Assembly (NCBI GenBank): GCA_905479495.1
Contig: CAJQMR010000007.1
Span: forward strand, 372,001-436,000
DNA: 64,000 bases
Direction: 5' to 3'
From: an uncultured Anaerolineae bacterium
Lineage (GTDB): Bacteria > Chloroflexota > Anaerolineae > Promineifilales > Promineifilaceae
Numbering within the stretch: the first letter of the stretch is position 1; every line of letters starts with the position of its first letter. The notes beneath the pieces are model-generated. The model saw only the letters and a list, made by a program, of their open reading frames with translations. It did not search any database and had not been told where the DNA came from. The position numbers and the translations under genes are program-made. Positions 9,342 through 16,374 of the stretch are shown in pieces.

Positions 9342-9707
9342 GATTTTATTTGGGCCAATTTGCTGCTTCATGGCTTTTTGCAGGTGGTGGAGGTGGGTGA
9401 CTTTGCCGGTTTTTTGGCGCTGCTGACCGAGGACGTCACGCTGGTGCCTGACGGCGGCGGCGAACGGGGTGCGGCCATTCGGGTGCTGCGCGGCCTAGAA
9501 GCGGTGGCTCAATTTATGCTGGGTGTGCGCAAATTGTCGCCAGGGAAACTCTAGGCGCAGGTTGTGTCGCTCAATGGTCACCCGGCCATGCTGCTGACGG
9601 CCAGTGGCAAGCCGTTTGTGGTGATTTGTGTCTATGCGGTAGACGGCCGTATCGATCTAATTCAACTCATTGCCGGGAAAAAACTGGCGCATCTGCAATT
9701 CCACTAA
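9342..9707 (+). pseudogene. Remnant of an ECF41-type sigma factor (C-terminal SnoaL-like domain only)
   Basis: Conceptual translation from about 9342 gives a SnoaL-like domain typical of the C-terminus of ECF41/SigJ sigma factors: DFAGFLALLTEDVTLVPDGG, then VVSLNGHPAMLL and VDGRIDLIQLIAGKK. The reading frame is broken by an in-frame TAG at 9552-9554 and continues unchanged to a TAA at 9705-9707. The sigma2 and sigma4 regions are absent; upstream codons bear no resemblance. It is therefore a truncated, inactivated gene. It lies convergent to the NYN gene, separated by a perfect 15-bp hairpin. Confidence 0.82.
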
Positions 9708-9715
9708 GCGTTTAT

Positions 9716-9766
9716 ATTTCCCCGGAAACTGTTCACAACCTTGCTATTAAAAGTTTCCGGGGAAAT
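9716..9766. terminator. Perfect 15-bp inverted repeat between convergent genes
   Basis: ATTTCCCCGGAAACT (9716-9730) is exactly complementary to AGTTTCCGGGGAAAT (9752-9766), with a 21-base loop. It lies six bases after the stop of the NYN gene (leftward) and after the sigma remnant. There is no T-tract, so it may be a dispersed hairpin rather than a true rho-independent terminator. Confidence 0.55.
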
Positions 9767-9771
9767 GCGCC

Positions 9772-10587
9772 CTAATCATCCTGGCCAAAGTAAGCGTTCC
9801 AGGCTGACAGGTCTTCGTCTTTGAGGTTGTGGGGGTTGGAGGATTTTTTCTTCTTTTTGGGGCGTGGGGCCGCCTTGTTGCTGGATTTTGCCGCTGGTTT
9901 GTCGGCCGGTTTTGCTGCTTGCTTTGGCTCGCCACCAAAGAGGGTGAGCCACTCGCGCAGCTCTTCGTCGCTGAGTTCAGGATTTTCGCGGTCGGCAGTG
10001 GCGGGTGGTTTGGGGCTGGCGTCTGGTTCCTCTTCTGGTTCTGGCTTGGGTTCAGGAATGACCCGATTGGGCGGAACAGGTTTGGGACGGCGGCGCAGCG
10101 CTTTTTCATCGACGGGACCAAACAGGTCCAGCCATTGGGCGACCTCGGCATCGCTAATCACCGGATCATCGTCGGTGATGGTGGGACCGGGCAGGCTGCG
10201 TTCTTCTTTTTCACCAGTGAGGCGGGCAACAAACTGTTCGCTGCGCAGGTGGTTCAGCTTGCGCTTGGTGGCGGCGGCAATGATTTCCTGGTCGCTGGTG
10301 ACGAGGGTGTATTCGGGTGGGTTTTTCACGCGGTTGATGCGGGCGATGATAAGGGAATCGGCCGTTTTCCCCTTGGAGACAAAAATGACTTTAACTTGTG
10401 AATTGGAGAGGTTAACGTTGTGGCCGCCGGGGATACCGCCATCAAAATAAACAGTGACAACACGCTTGGCGGAAACGGCCGTCCACTGCCGCAGCTTCAA
10501 AATAAGTTGTATTTCATCATCCGGGTCACTCAGATCGATGTCTGGCAGCTTGGCGATGAGGTTGTGGCCATCGATTAAATAGTGCAT
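9772..10587 (-). CDS. NYN-domain (YacP/Rae1-like) ribonuclease with three C-terminal WxxLFG motifs
   Basis: A 271-residue protein. The first 125 residues form a NYN/PIN-like nuclease domain: MHYLIDGHNLI (Asp6, Asn9), TVYFDGG, KGKTADSLI and LVTSDQEI supply the expected acidic metal-binding residues. The related YacP/Rae1 is a ribosome-associated endoribonuclease. The remainder is disordered, Pro/Lys/Glu-rich, and holds three spaced copies of one short motif: SDAEVAQWLDLFG (about 145), SDEELREWLTLFG (about 206) and KDEDLSAWNAYFG (about 256, at the extreme C-terminus). Such repeated linear motifs usually bind a partner protein. The start at 10587 begins with the conserved strand; a start seven codons upstream is possible. 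Family call is firm, substrate unknown. Confidence 0.88.
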   Translation of the reverse strand: MHYLIDGHNLIAKLPDIDLSDPDDEIQLILKLRQWTAVSAKRVVTVYFDGGIPGGHNVNLSNSQVKVIFVSKGKTADSLIIARINRVKNPPEYTLVTSDQEIIAAATKRKLNHLRSEQFVARLTGEKEERSLPGPTITDDDPVISDAEVAQWLDLFGPVDEKALRRRPKPVPPNRVIPEPKPEPEEEPDASPKPPATADRENPELSDEELREWLTLFGGEPKQAAKPADKPAAKSSNKAAPRPKKKKKSSNPHNLKDEDLSAWNAYFGQDD

Positions 10588-10803
10588 AGGCTTAGTGACC
10601 GTCCGCAAATAAGTTACATGGGTTTAGGTACAAATAAGTTCGTGTTTTTGCGCACCTGTAACCGGTCACGTTATACCATACAAATATTTAGCTTGCTAGG
10701 TAATTGGTCGGGTTAAGCAGGCTGATATGGCTTGTCTAAAAGACCGGGTTGCTTGCGCTTAAAACTCTTTGATTTTTGTGGTGTTACAGCGATTGACATC
10801 CAA

Positions 10804-10828
10804 AAAGGGCGGTTGCTAACCGCCCTTT
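10804..10828 (-). terminator. Rho-independent terminator of the WxL/DUF916 unit
   Basis: Stem AAAGGGCGGTT / AACCGCCCTTT (10804-10814 and 10818-10828) with a 3-base loop. Read leftwards it ends in a run of five T. It lies 55 bases after the stop of the DUF916 gene at 10884. I see no gene in the 10588-10883 interval. Confidence 0.85.
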
Positions 10829-10883
10829 GCATTAAATATTTGATAGTAGGTGGGAGGGATGCCCCCATTGTTAGCTGTTCAGT

Positions 10884-12044
10884 TTACTGGCCACTTCGGG
10901 CCCGGATTGGTTGTTTGGTGGGAAGCGGGTGCGATTGTAAGTTTGGCCGTTGTCTTAGCTGCGGCTGCTGGACTGTTTTTTGTTTTCGCAGCTTTCGTTC
11001 CCGTTCATACTGGACAATAGAGACAATCAAGTAAATGACAAACCCAGTAAGCAGCAAACCCAACCCACCGATGGCGATGATTTGCCATGTGGGACGGCCG
11101 TTTGTGAGCTGATTTGTTTGCACGGTTAGTGGGGAAGCCAAGGCCGCCTGGCCCTCAAAAATCTGCACATTGTCCGCCTCGGAGATATCAAAGGCCAGTT
11201 GATTTCGGTAAATTTGGCTTGTTTCTCCGTAGCGCAAGGAAAGATCTGCGGTGTAGTTCCCAGCAGGCAGCGCTTCGTTGACGATGTTGATAGGGTACTT
11301 GATTTCATTTTCTGGCAAAAAGGTGCCGATATTAAAGCGGATGTTTTGCAGTTGTTGGCCCTGCTCGTCCAGAATGCGCAAGCTGCCAGTTGTTTTGACC
11401 ATCTGCGTACCGCTGTTGCGCAGGTTGAGATACATGATTTGATGGCTGTCTTGACCACCTAAGTTTATGCCTAACACATCCAGCTTTTCTATGGGAGTAC
11501 CGGGAAGATTCACCTGTACCGCAACGGCCGTTCGGGTTTTTACTTCTACCTGAAAGCTCACTTCATCCTGGCTGGTTGTTTGTGAGGCTGCCTCTTCATT
11601 AAGGGGTACCATCACAATGCCACCGACGTGCTGCCCCGGTCTGGCATTGGCAGGGACATTGACAACAAAAGGAATCATCTGACCTTCGCCCGGGGCCAGC
11701 GTGACGGTTTCGCGCTCCAACTGTATCCAGCTGCCTGTTCCAGTGAGAGCATCTTCGCGCATTTTCAGGACGGTGCCACCTGTATCGCCCGTTGCTGCGT
11801 CCACAGTGTAAAGCTGCACGCTGCCCAGATTATCCCCTCGATTGACGATTTGTACCTGCCCTGTAATTTGGCCACCGCTGGTTCCATCTAGCACAAAGTA
11901 GGGGATGATGCTTTTGCCATCGGGGCTGATTGCTTGTAATGAAAAATTATTGTTGTTTGTTGGTGTTTGGGCATGAAGGATCGGTACGGCCGTTAAGGCA
12001 ATCATCATCACAAACAAACCCAGAAGCGGTCTTATCTTGCACAT
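10884..12044 (-). CDS. DUF916/WxL-binding surface protein with C-terminal membrane anchor
   Basis: A 386-residue exported protein. It has a signal peptide (cleavage near LHAQ, about residue 25), then Ig-like domains of the DUF916 type (SPDGKSIIPYF, APGEGQMIPFVVNVPANARP, GQHVGGIVMV). A membrane helix lies at about 335-358 (IIAIGGLGLLLTGFVIYLIV), followed by a basic cytoplasmic tail. In Firmicutes such proteins bind peptidoglycan and partner WxL-domain proteins, and the gene just upstream (12184-12762) is a WxL-type protein. An AGGAG Shine-Dalgarno precedes the ATG at 12044; the longer frame would start in an inverted-repeat element. The pair very likely forms a cell-wall adhesion complex. Confidence 0.88.
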   Translation of the reverse strand: MCKIRPLLGLFVMMIALTAVPILHAQTPTNNNNFSLQAISPDGKSIIPYFVLDGTSGGQITGQVQIVNRGDNLGSVQLYTVDAATGDTGGTVLKMREDALTGTGSWIQLERETVTLAPGEGQMIPFVVNVPANARPGQHVGGIVMVPLNEEAASQTTSQDEVSFQVEVKTRTAVAVQVNLPGTPIEKLDVLGINLGGQDSHQIMYLNLRNSGTQMVKTTGSLRILDEQGQQLQNIRFNIGTFLPENEIKYPINIVNEALPAGNYTADLSLRYGETSQIYRNQLAFDISEADNVQIFEGQAALASPLTVQTNQLTNGRPTWQIIAIGGLGLLLTGFVIYLIVSIVQYERERKLRKQKTVQQPQLRQRPNLQSHPLPTKQPIRARSGQ

Positions 12045-12089
12045 ATGAATACTCCTAAAAAAGATGAGCGGCATCAAAGTTGGGGAGAT

Positions 12090-12170
12090 GGGGAGGCCGA
12101 TTGTGGATTCCCGCCTGCGCGGGAATGACACTTAACCAGATTGTTTTCTTAAAGAACAATCGACCTCCCC
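12090..12170. mobile_element. 81-bp MITE-like inverted-repeat element with a dRS3-type core
   Basis: Outer arms ggggaggccgattgt (12090-12104) and acaatcgacctcccc (12156-12170) are inverted repeats with one mismatch. Inside lies a perfect ATTCCC-N8-GGGAAT palindrome (12107-12126), the form of the neisserial dRS3 repeat, and a smaller hairpin attgtt...aacaat. It sits between the WxL gene and its DUF916 partner. It may be non-autonomous mobile DNA or act on the transcript between the two genes. A degenerate relative of the core is at 3030-3073. Confidence 0.65.
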
Positions 12171-12183
12171 ATTTTAGTTAAGA

Positions 12184-12762
12184 CTAGGGCAAATTAGCGA
12201 TAGTAAGCGTGACCGTGCTGTTATAGGTGCCTGCATACGTTGTAGCCGGTACAGAAAGGGAAAAGGTGGGGGTAATGGTAAAATCGCCCAGGCCAGTGGC
12301 TGTGGTGGCTTCGAAGAACTCAACGGCTGTTGGCGCAACCGTATCTGCGGGTACGGTGATTGCGTATGTGTTGCCATTTGTTGGATCGGTACAAGCGGTA
12401 CCGTCACAAGCAGATGTCACACCGGTAATGGTCATTGCTGTTGTGGGTAAGGTGTGGCTACCATCTGTGAACGTGGTGGAGGTCACTTCCAAATGCCAGC
12501 CATCACCCGTTCCACGCAAATCCTTCACGTCGATGTCGATTGCATCGCTAACTGACTGCGTTGTGCCATCCAGAGTAATACCTGGGAAGGCTGGGTTATC
12601 AGCGGTAGCCATCGTTAGCGATCCCCCCGTGACGGTAAGCGATCCGGTGACATCCGACTGTGCAAAACTGGTAGTTGCCACGGCCAACAGCAGCAGTAAA
12701 GCGATACCAATGCCACCCATCTTCATCCGGCGAGACTTCTTTTCTGTAAATAAATTTTTCAT
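12184..12762 (-). CDS. Secreted WxL-domain surface protein
   Basis: A 192-residue secreted protein with a signal peptide ending near TTSFAQ (about residue 35). The rest is a beta-rich, Thr/Ser/Gly-rich domain with the first WxL motif (GDGWHLEVTSTTF, about residue 87) and the typical end YAGTYNSTVTLTIANLP, where the second WxL motif has become TLT. One Cys pair (ACDGTACT) could form a disulfide. WxL domains attach to the cell wall and work with DUF916 proteins; the gene at 10884-12044 supplies that partner. An AAGGAG Shine-Dalgarno lies seven bases before the ATG at 12762. No ACGGCCGT copy occurs in the gene. Confidence 0.87.
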   Translation of the reverse strand: MKNLFTEKKSRRMKMGGIGIALLLLLAVATTSFAQSDVTGSLTVTGGSLTMATADNPAFPGITLDGTTQSVSDAIDIDVKDLRGTGDGWHLEVTSTTFTDGSHTLPTTAMTITGVTSACDGTACTDPTNGNTYAITVPADTVAPTAVEFFEATTATGLGDFTITPTFSLSVPATTYAGTYNSTVTLTIANLP

Positions 12763-13154
12763 CTTTCAAGCTCCTTAAACAAAAGTTGGTTAATTGTGTT
12801 TACCTGCCTCTTCTCAACTACTGAAATGGCTGGCAGTGTAGACATTAACCAGTGGGCTAATAAAATAATCCCCAATCTCATGTCGTAAGCAGGTAATAAC
12901 CACCTCGAATGAGGCTCTTATCTAACTTTTTTCATTTGGGGGGCATTTGGGGGATTGGCTCCGCCCCAATATCGTTCTACTTGTCTTCGCTATAATGCCA
13001 TTTCTTGAATCATAAAAATTATATAAAAAATTTTACAACTTTGCGTAAATGAGCCGTGAAGACAATTCGCTTTAGGACTACTTACCCACTCAAGTACTTT
13101 ATAGCGAGGGGTAACCAGGTATGCGAGATGAAGCACCAAATCCTAAATGCTTTT
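12763..13154. other. Non-coding region upstream of the WxL gene
   Basis: 392 bases between two leftward genes. It must hold the promoter of the WxL/DUF916 unit. I see an AT-rich stretch (13010-13045) and a small stem cctc-attc-gagg near 12903-12914, but no known riboswitch, no terminator with a T-tract and no convincing gene. A 75-codon rightward frame starting at 13056 lacks any protein-like features and overlaps the next gene. Confidence 0.6.
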
Positions 13155-14195
13155 CTAAGGCTGGCCACTATTTATGACCAGTGGCAAGAATTGTTGGTTG
13201 GGCAGTTGAGTGTGGTCAAGGTACCAGGGAACGGCCGTCTCCGCCGAACGAAAAAAGTCTTGCAGCATCCCCGCCACTTTTAACGCCCCATTTCCTGAAG
13301 GATGGGTGCCATCATCGACGAAATCGGAGCAGAGCCAAGTGAGGCCGTCGCTGCGCAGCGTGGTGCCGTCGGCCCAGGTGTACGGTCCCCAGGCCAGCCA
13401 GGGAGCCAGGACTTGCCCGTTGGCTGAATCGTAGTTCAGGTCTGGATTGCCGCTGATTTGCTCCTCGATGAGCCATTTGACGGCAAAGCCGCTTTGGTAT
13501 GCTTCTGGCTCCGGGCTGAGATTAGTGGAGGCATACCCCGCATAAATGCGGCTGGAGAGATAGGCGATTTTCAGGTTGGGGAAGCGCGTGTTGGCAATTT
13601 GCACGATGGCTTGCAGCTGATCCTGCAAAATCTCGGCATCGGTGGGAAAAACCTCGCTAGGGTCTACGCTGGCGCGGGCTTCTTTGAGCCAGACAACCTG
13701 CACTTGCTGCGGCGTGACGCCGTTATCGGCCAGGCGCTGATCCAGCGTGGTCCAAAAATCATCGTTGGGGTCGGCCGCAAATTCGGCTGATTTGCCGCCC
13801 TGCGCCCCGTTAACCAACTGGACAAAGTTAGACTGCAAGGGCTCGTCCAGGCTCATGAAGGCGGTGAATTCTTGTGAAGTGTTAGACATGCCCAAGGAGA
13901 GAAGGACGATACGGCCGTTCACCATATCAACCTGTCCCGTGGGGCTAAGCGGCTGCATGTTTTGCGCTATTTCTAGACCCGCCTGGGCATGGACGGTGGG
14001 CATCTGGTTGCTGCCGTTGGGGTACAGCCCGCCCTGGTAGCCAAGATAGTTAGCCGTGCCCAGATCGTTTAGCGGCGTAAAATCAACCGAGGTGACGCCG
14101 CAGTTGGAGGCAAAAGTGGGGGCTGGCTGGGGAAGGGCGAGGGTGAGCAGGGAAAGAACAAAGAGCAGCAGAACTATTTTGTTGAGTTTTTGCAT
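13155..14195 (-). CDS. Secreted SGNH/GDSL-hydrolase-like protein
   Basis: A 346-residue exported protein with a signal peptide at 1-29 (KIVLLLFVLSLLTLALP, cleavage near TFAS). The chain has an SGNH-like order: VLLSLGMSNTS, where GMS replaces the usual GDS; an FVQLVNGAQGG segment; and DDGTHPSGNGALKVA near residue 300, which fits the block V Asp-x-x-His. The substituted GDS makes hydrolase activity uncertain. The C-terminus QQFLPLVINSG has the Phe-Leu-Pro-Leu-Val tail that I recall at the end of many Chloroflexota exported proteins. The ATG at 14195 directly follows an ACGGCCGT copy and has no Shine-Dalgarno, so it may be leaderless. Confidence 0.72.
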   Translation of the reverse strand: MQKLNKIVLLLFVLSLLTLALPQPAPTFASNCGVTSVDFTPLNDLGTANYLGYQGGLYPNGSNQMPTVHAQAGLEIAQNMQPLSPTGQVDMVNGRIVLLSLGMSNTSQEFTAFMSLDEPLQSNFVQLVNGAQGGKSAEFAADPNDDFWTTLDQRLADNGVTPQQVQVVWLKEARASVDPSEVFPTDAEILQDQLQAIVQIANTRFPNLKIAYLSSRIYAGYASTNLSPEPEAYQSGFAVKWLIEEQISGNPDLNYDSANGQVLAPWLAWGPYTWADGTTLRSDGLTWLCSDFVDDGTHPSGNGALKVAGMLQDFFRSAETAVPWYLDHTQLPNQQFLPLVINSGQP

Positions 14196-14265
14196 ACGGC
14201 CGTAGTGTACGGCGAGAAAGGAGCGGGTTCAAGTTAGCGGTTTATGAATTTTGGGGAGCGTGGCC

Positions 14266-14673
14266 TTAATCGTTGTCTTTTTCAGCCCACAAGGCCCAGC
14301 CGGTGAGCAAAGCACCGACCAACTCCCACACGGCCACCATGAAGAATTTAATGGGGGCGTATTTTTTGAAAACGGCCGTACTAAACACCGCAAACGTCAC
14401 CACGCGAAAGGGCACGGTCCAGGTGAAAAATTGGCGCACGTTGAGCAGGGCAGCCAACATGTAGTAGATGCCCATGTTGGTTGAAGCCATCGAGGAGGAC
14501 ATGACAAAGACGTGGGTGTAATCGTGGTCGGCGCGCTCTTGGGGGGGAACGGCCGTAAAGCCCATTTGTTTCAGCAAAGCCTGGGGATTTTTCAGACCCA
14601 CCAGCCCCAGCACAAAGGCCAGAAAGCCAAAAATAAACATCGTCCAGCGGGCAGCATCGTTACGTAATTTCAT
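14266..14673 (-). CDS. Small four-helix membrane protein of unknown function
   Basis: A 135-residue protein with four hydrophobic segments (MFIFGFLAFVLGLVGL, MGIYYMLAALLNV, PFRVVTFAVFSTAVF and FMVAVWELVGALLTGWALW). It starts with a basic stretch and ends in charged residues. I do not recognise the family; the layout resembles small DUF membrane proteins of the DoxX/DUF4345 type, but no decisive motif is visible. Start at the ATG at 14673. It is separated from the SGNH-like gene by 70 bases on the same strand. Two ACGGCCGT copies occur in it. Confidence 0.75.
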   Translation of the reverse strand: MKLRNDAARWTMFIFGFLAFVLGLVGLKNPQALLKQMGFTAVPPQERADHDYTHVFVMSSSMASTNMGIYYMLAALLNVRQFFTWTVPFRVVTFAVFSTAVFKKYAPIKFFMVAVWELVGALLTGWALWAEKDND

Positions 14674-14729
14674 AGCGGCTAATTCTGCGCGGCAGTGGGG
14701 GAATTGTCAACTGGTTTGATGTAGTTATC

Positions 14730-15500
14730 TTATTCATCAATCTCCGCCAAACCAAATTTCGCTCTATACTGGTTTAACAATACTTTATCTTGTGGGCTTA
14801 AATTGTTACTTCGATGTTTCCAACTTCTAGGATGCCTTTCCGGCAAGTTCAATAGATCACTATTTCGGGCAATCGAATCTAATATTTCTTCAATATCAGT
14901 GGTGTCTCTGAACCTGGAAGATTGATGAACTTTAGAGTTGTATTGAATAGGCAGCATCATATATTCGGTATCAAATGCTAGAGCATCAAGCAGGGTATTC
15001 AATGCATTTCTTAGTTGCTTCAGCTCTGAGAAATTAAGAGGATGAATTGTTGGGTTTCCTGCAACCATTGCTTCATCGAGATGTGCGACGCTATCATTTC
15101 GCAAACCCCTGGCTTGTTTAAACAAACTGCGTGTTTGCGAATCAAAACGTACGAGTTTCATTTGATTATCAAATAATTTAACGTACTCTGATTTAAGCAT
15201 TTCCCTAACTTTATTTTTGAATCTCGGTAAAGTAAAGTGGTTCCCTTGCTGATCAGTGGCCAGCCTCGTAATTATCACCAACCCAAAATCACTTAAATTA
15301 TTTGCTACTACCCGCAAAAAAGTGCTTTTTTCATAGGGAGCAAATAAATGAACCGGGAATTGAATAATTTTTTCAACATAGCGGATGTTCAGATTTAGAG
15401 GAACCAATTGTTTTAGGAAGAAGAAGTCCATACCTTGCTTGTACTCCGCATGATATTTTTCTTGCAAAGCATCTTTATAGTTAACTTGGTGAATGGTCAT
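14730..15500 (-). CDS. HEPN-like (AbiU2-type) protein
   Basis: A 256-residue soluble protein. The segment ARGLRNDSVAHLDEAM (about residues 128-143) has the R-N-x3-A-H pattern of HEPN domains, as in AbiU2-like proteins. HEPN domains are often ribonucleases in defence and toxin systems, or dimerisation modules. The rest is helical with no second domain that I can name. The gene is clearly AT-richer than its neighbours, has no ACGGCCGT copy, and lies 26 bases past the end of a displaced methyltransferase gene fragment next to a toxin-antitoxin pair. This suggests a laterally acquired patch. The HEPN call rests on one motif. Confidence 0.7.
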   Translation of the reverse strand: MTIHQVNYKDALQEKYHAEYKQGMDFFFLKQLVPLNLNIRYVEKIIQFPVHLFAPYEKSTFLRVVANNLSDFGLVIITRLATDQQGNHFTLPRFKNKVREMLKSEYVKLFDNQMKLVRFDSQTRSLFKQARGLRNDSVAHLDEAMVAGNPTIHPLNFSELKQLRNALNTLLDALAFDTEYMMLPIQYNSKVHQSSRFRDTTDIEEILDSIARNSDLLNLPERHPRSWKHRSNNLSPQDKVLLNQYRAKFGLAEIDE

Positions 15501-15525
15501 GGCAAAACCTGTTTGGATTATTCAT

Positions 15526-15692
15526 TCAAACTTTGTCCAAGAGCGTTGCGAGGTAAGGTGTGACTTGCCAGTATTGTTGGAGTTGGGTGTATTCGGCTAC
15601 GGCCGTTTCCCTCCCCCCATCATCTCCCTTCCTTGCCGCCCGCAAGAGCAAATTCTTTGGCGTGTGGTCGGGGGAGATGAACTGCAAAACGG
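15526..15692 (-). pseudogene. Displaced 3' end of a methyltransferase gene (partial duplicate of 16375-16545)
   Basis: Translated leftward, this fragment reads QFISPDHTPKNLLLRA, then ETAVAEYTQLQQYWQVTPYL, and ends at a TGA (15526-15528). It corresponds almost residue for residue to the C-terminus of the intact methyltransferase at 16375-17550. The DNA match is roughly 85% by eye; a length difference of three bases keeps the frame. The fragment stops abruptly at the stop codon of the antitoxin gene (15693). The toxin-antitoxin pair is thus bracketed by two versions of the same gene end. No start or upstream part of the gene is present here. Confidence 0.88.
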
Positions 15693-15974
15693 CTAAACGA
15701 GGGCAACTTGCAACCGCTTGCCTAGCGCGAGCGCTGCTTTTTTAAGCGTGGAAAGCGTAGCGGAATCATTGCCAGGGTCGAGCAGCCGATCTACTGCCGC
15801 ACGGCTGGTTTGCATCCGCCGAGCCATTTCTGCCTTGGACAAATCCTGCTGGTCCATGAGCTGTGAAATCTGGAAGGCAATCACGCGCTTGATGGCAACA
15901 GCTTCTGCCTCAGCTAAAAGACCTTCTTCTTCTAAAAAGTCGTCCAGTGTGTCGCCAATATATTTTTCGTCCAT
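15693..15974 (-). CDS. XRE/HigA-type antitoxin
   Basis: A 93-residue protein. A helix-turn-helix of the XRE type is seen at about residues 40-65 (QDLSKAEMARRMQTSRAAVD), followed by RLLDPGNDSATLSTLKKAA, the usual antitoxin-like ending of the HigA group. The acidic N-terminus (about 1-35) probably binds the toxin. The ATG at 15974 lies one base beyond the toxin stop, so the two genes are co-translated, toxin first, as in higBA modules. Antitoxins of this kind repress their own promoter. Confidence 0.9.
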   Translation of the reverse strand: MDEKYIGDTLDDFLEEEGLLAEAEAVAIKRVIAFQISQLMDQQDLSKAEMARRMQTSRAAVDRLLDPGNDSATLSTLKKAALALGKRLQVALV

Positions 15975-15975
15975 T

Positions 15976-16320
15976 TTATCCTCGCAGTGCCTTCAGGCGT
16001 TGTTTGGCTAGCTGTAAATCACTTTGTGGTGTTTTTTGCGATTTCTTGATGAAACCATGCAGCAAAACCATTTTATCTCCCTCGACAGTAAAAATAACGC
16101 GGGCGATACGATTGTGAAGCCTGGATCGTACTTCCCACAGGTCGGTATCTAGCTTGCGGATGAGTGGCATACCAATTGGCCAACCAAACTGTGCAGTTTT
16201 TAGATCATTACCGATGGTTTTTCTGTCTTCAACGGGTAGTTCTTTTAGCCAATCGCGAACAGGTTGTCTATTGTTGGCCGTCTTGAAGAAGTAGACCTGT
16301 AAGCGCATCTCATCATCCAT
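15976..16320 (-). CDS. HigB/Gp49-type (RelE superfamily) toxin
   Basis: A 114-residue protein of the phage-derived Gp49-like/HigB family. Signatures are NNRQPVRDWLKELP at the front, the central GMPLIRKLDTDLWEVRSRL, then RIARVIFTVEGDKMVLLHGF and a C-terminal Lys-rich helix. Such toxins are ribosome-dependent mRNA interferases. It is paired with the XRE antitoxin immediately downstream. The start at 16320 gives a normal length; a second Met at codon 5 is possible. The pair lies between the intact 3' end of the methyltransferase gene and its displaced duplicate, implying insertion. Confidence 0.9.
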   Translation of the reverse strand: MDDEMRLQVYFFKTANNRQPVRDWLKELPVEDRKTIGNDLKTAQFGWPIGMPLIRKLDTDLWEVRSRLHNRIARVIFTVEGDKMVLLHGFIKKSQKTPQSDLQLAKQRLKALRG

Positions 16321-16374
16321 GCCAAAAGTGTACCATTTTTGATACGCCTTGGCAAGATGAGAAAGCAGAAATTT

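Noticed and set aside
12763-13154. Possible riboswitch upstream of the WxL gene
   Set aside because: I compared it with the c-di-GMP and other common riboswitch consensus features from memory; only a short cctc/gagg stem is present.
13056-13283. Rightward 75-codon frame near the WxL upstream region
   Set aside because: No Shine-Dalgarno, no domain, and it overlaps the end of the SGNH-like gene on the other strand.
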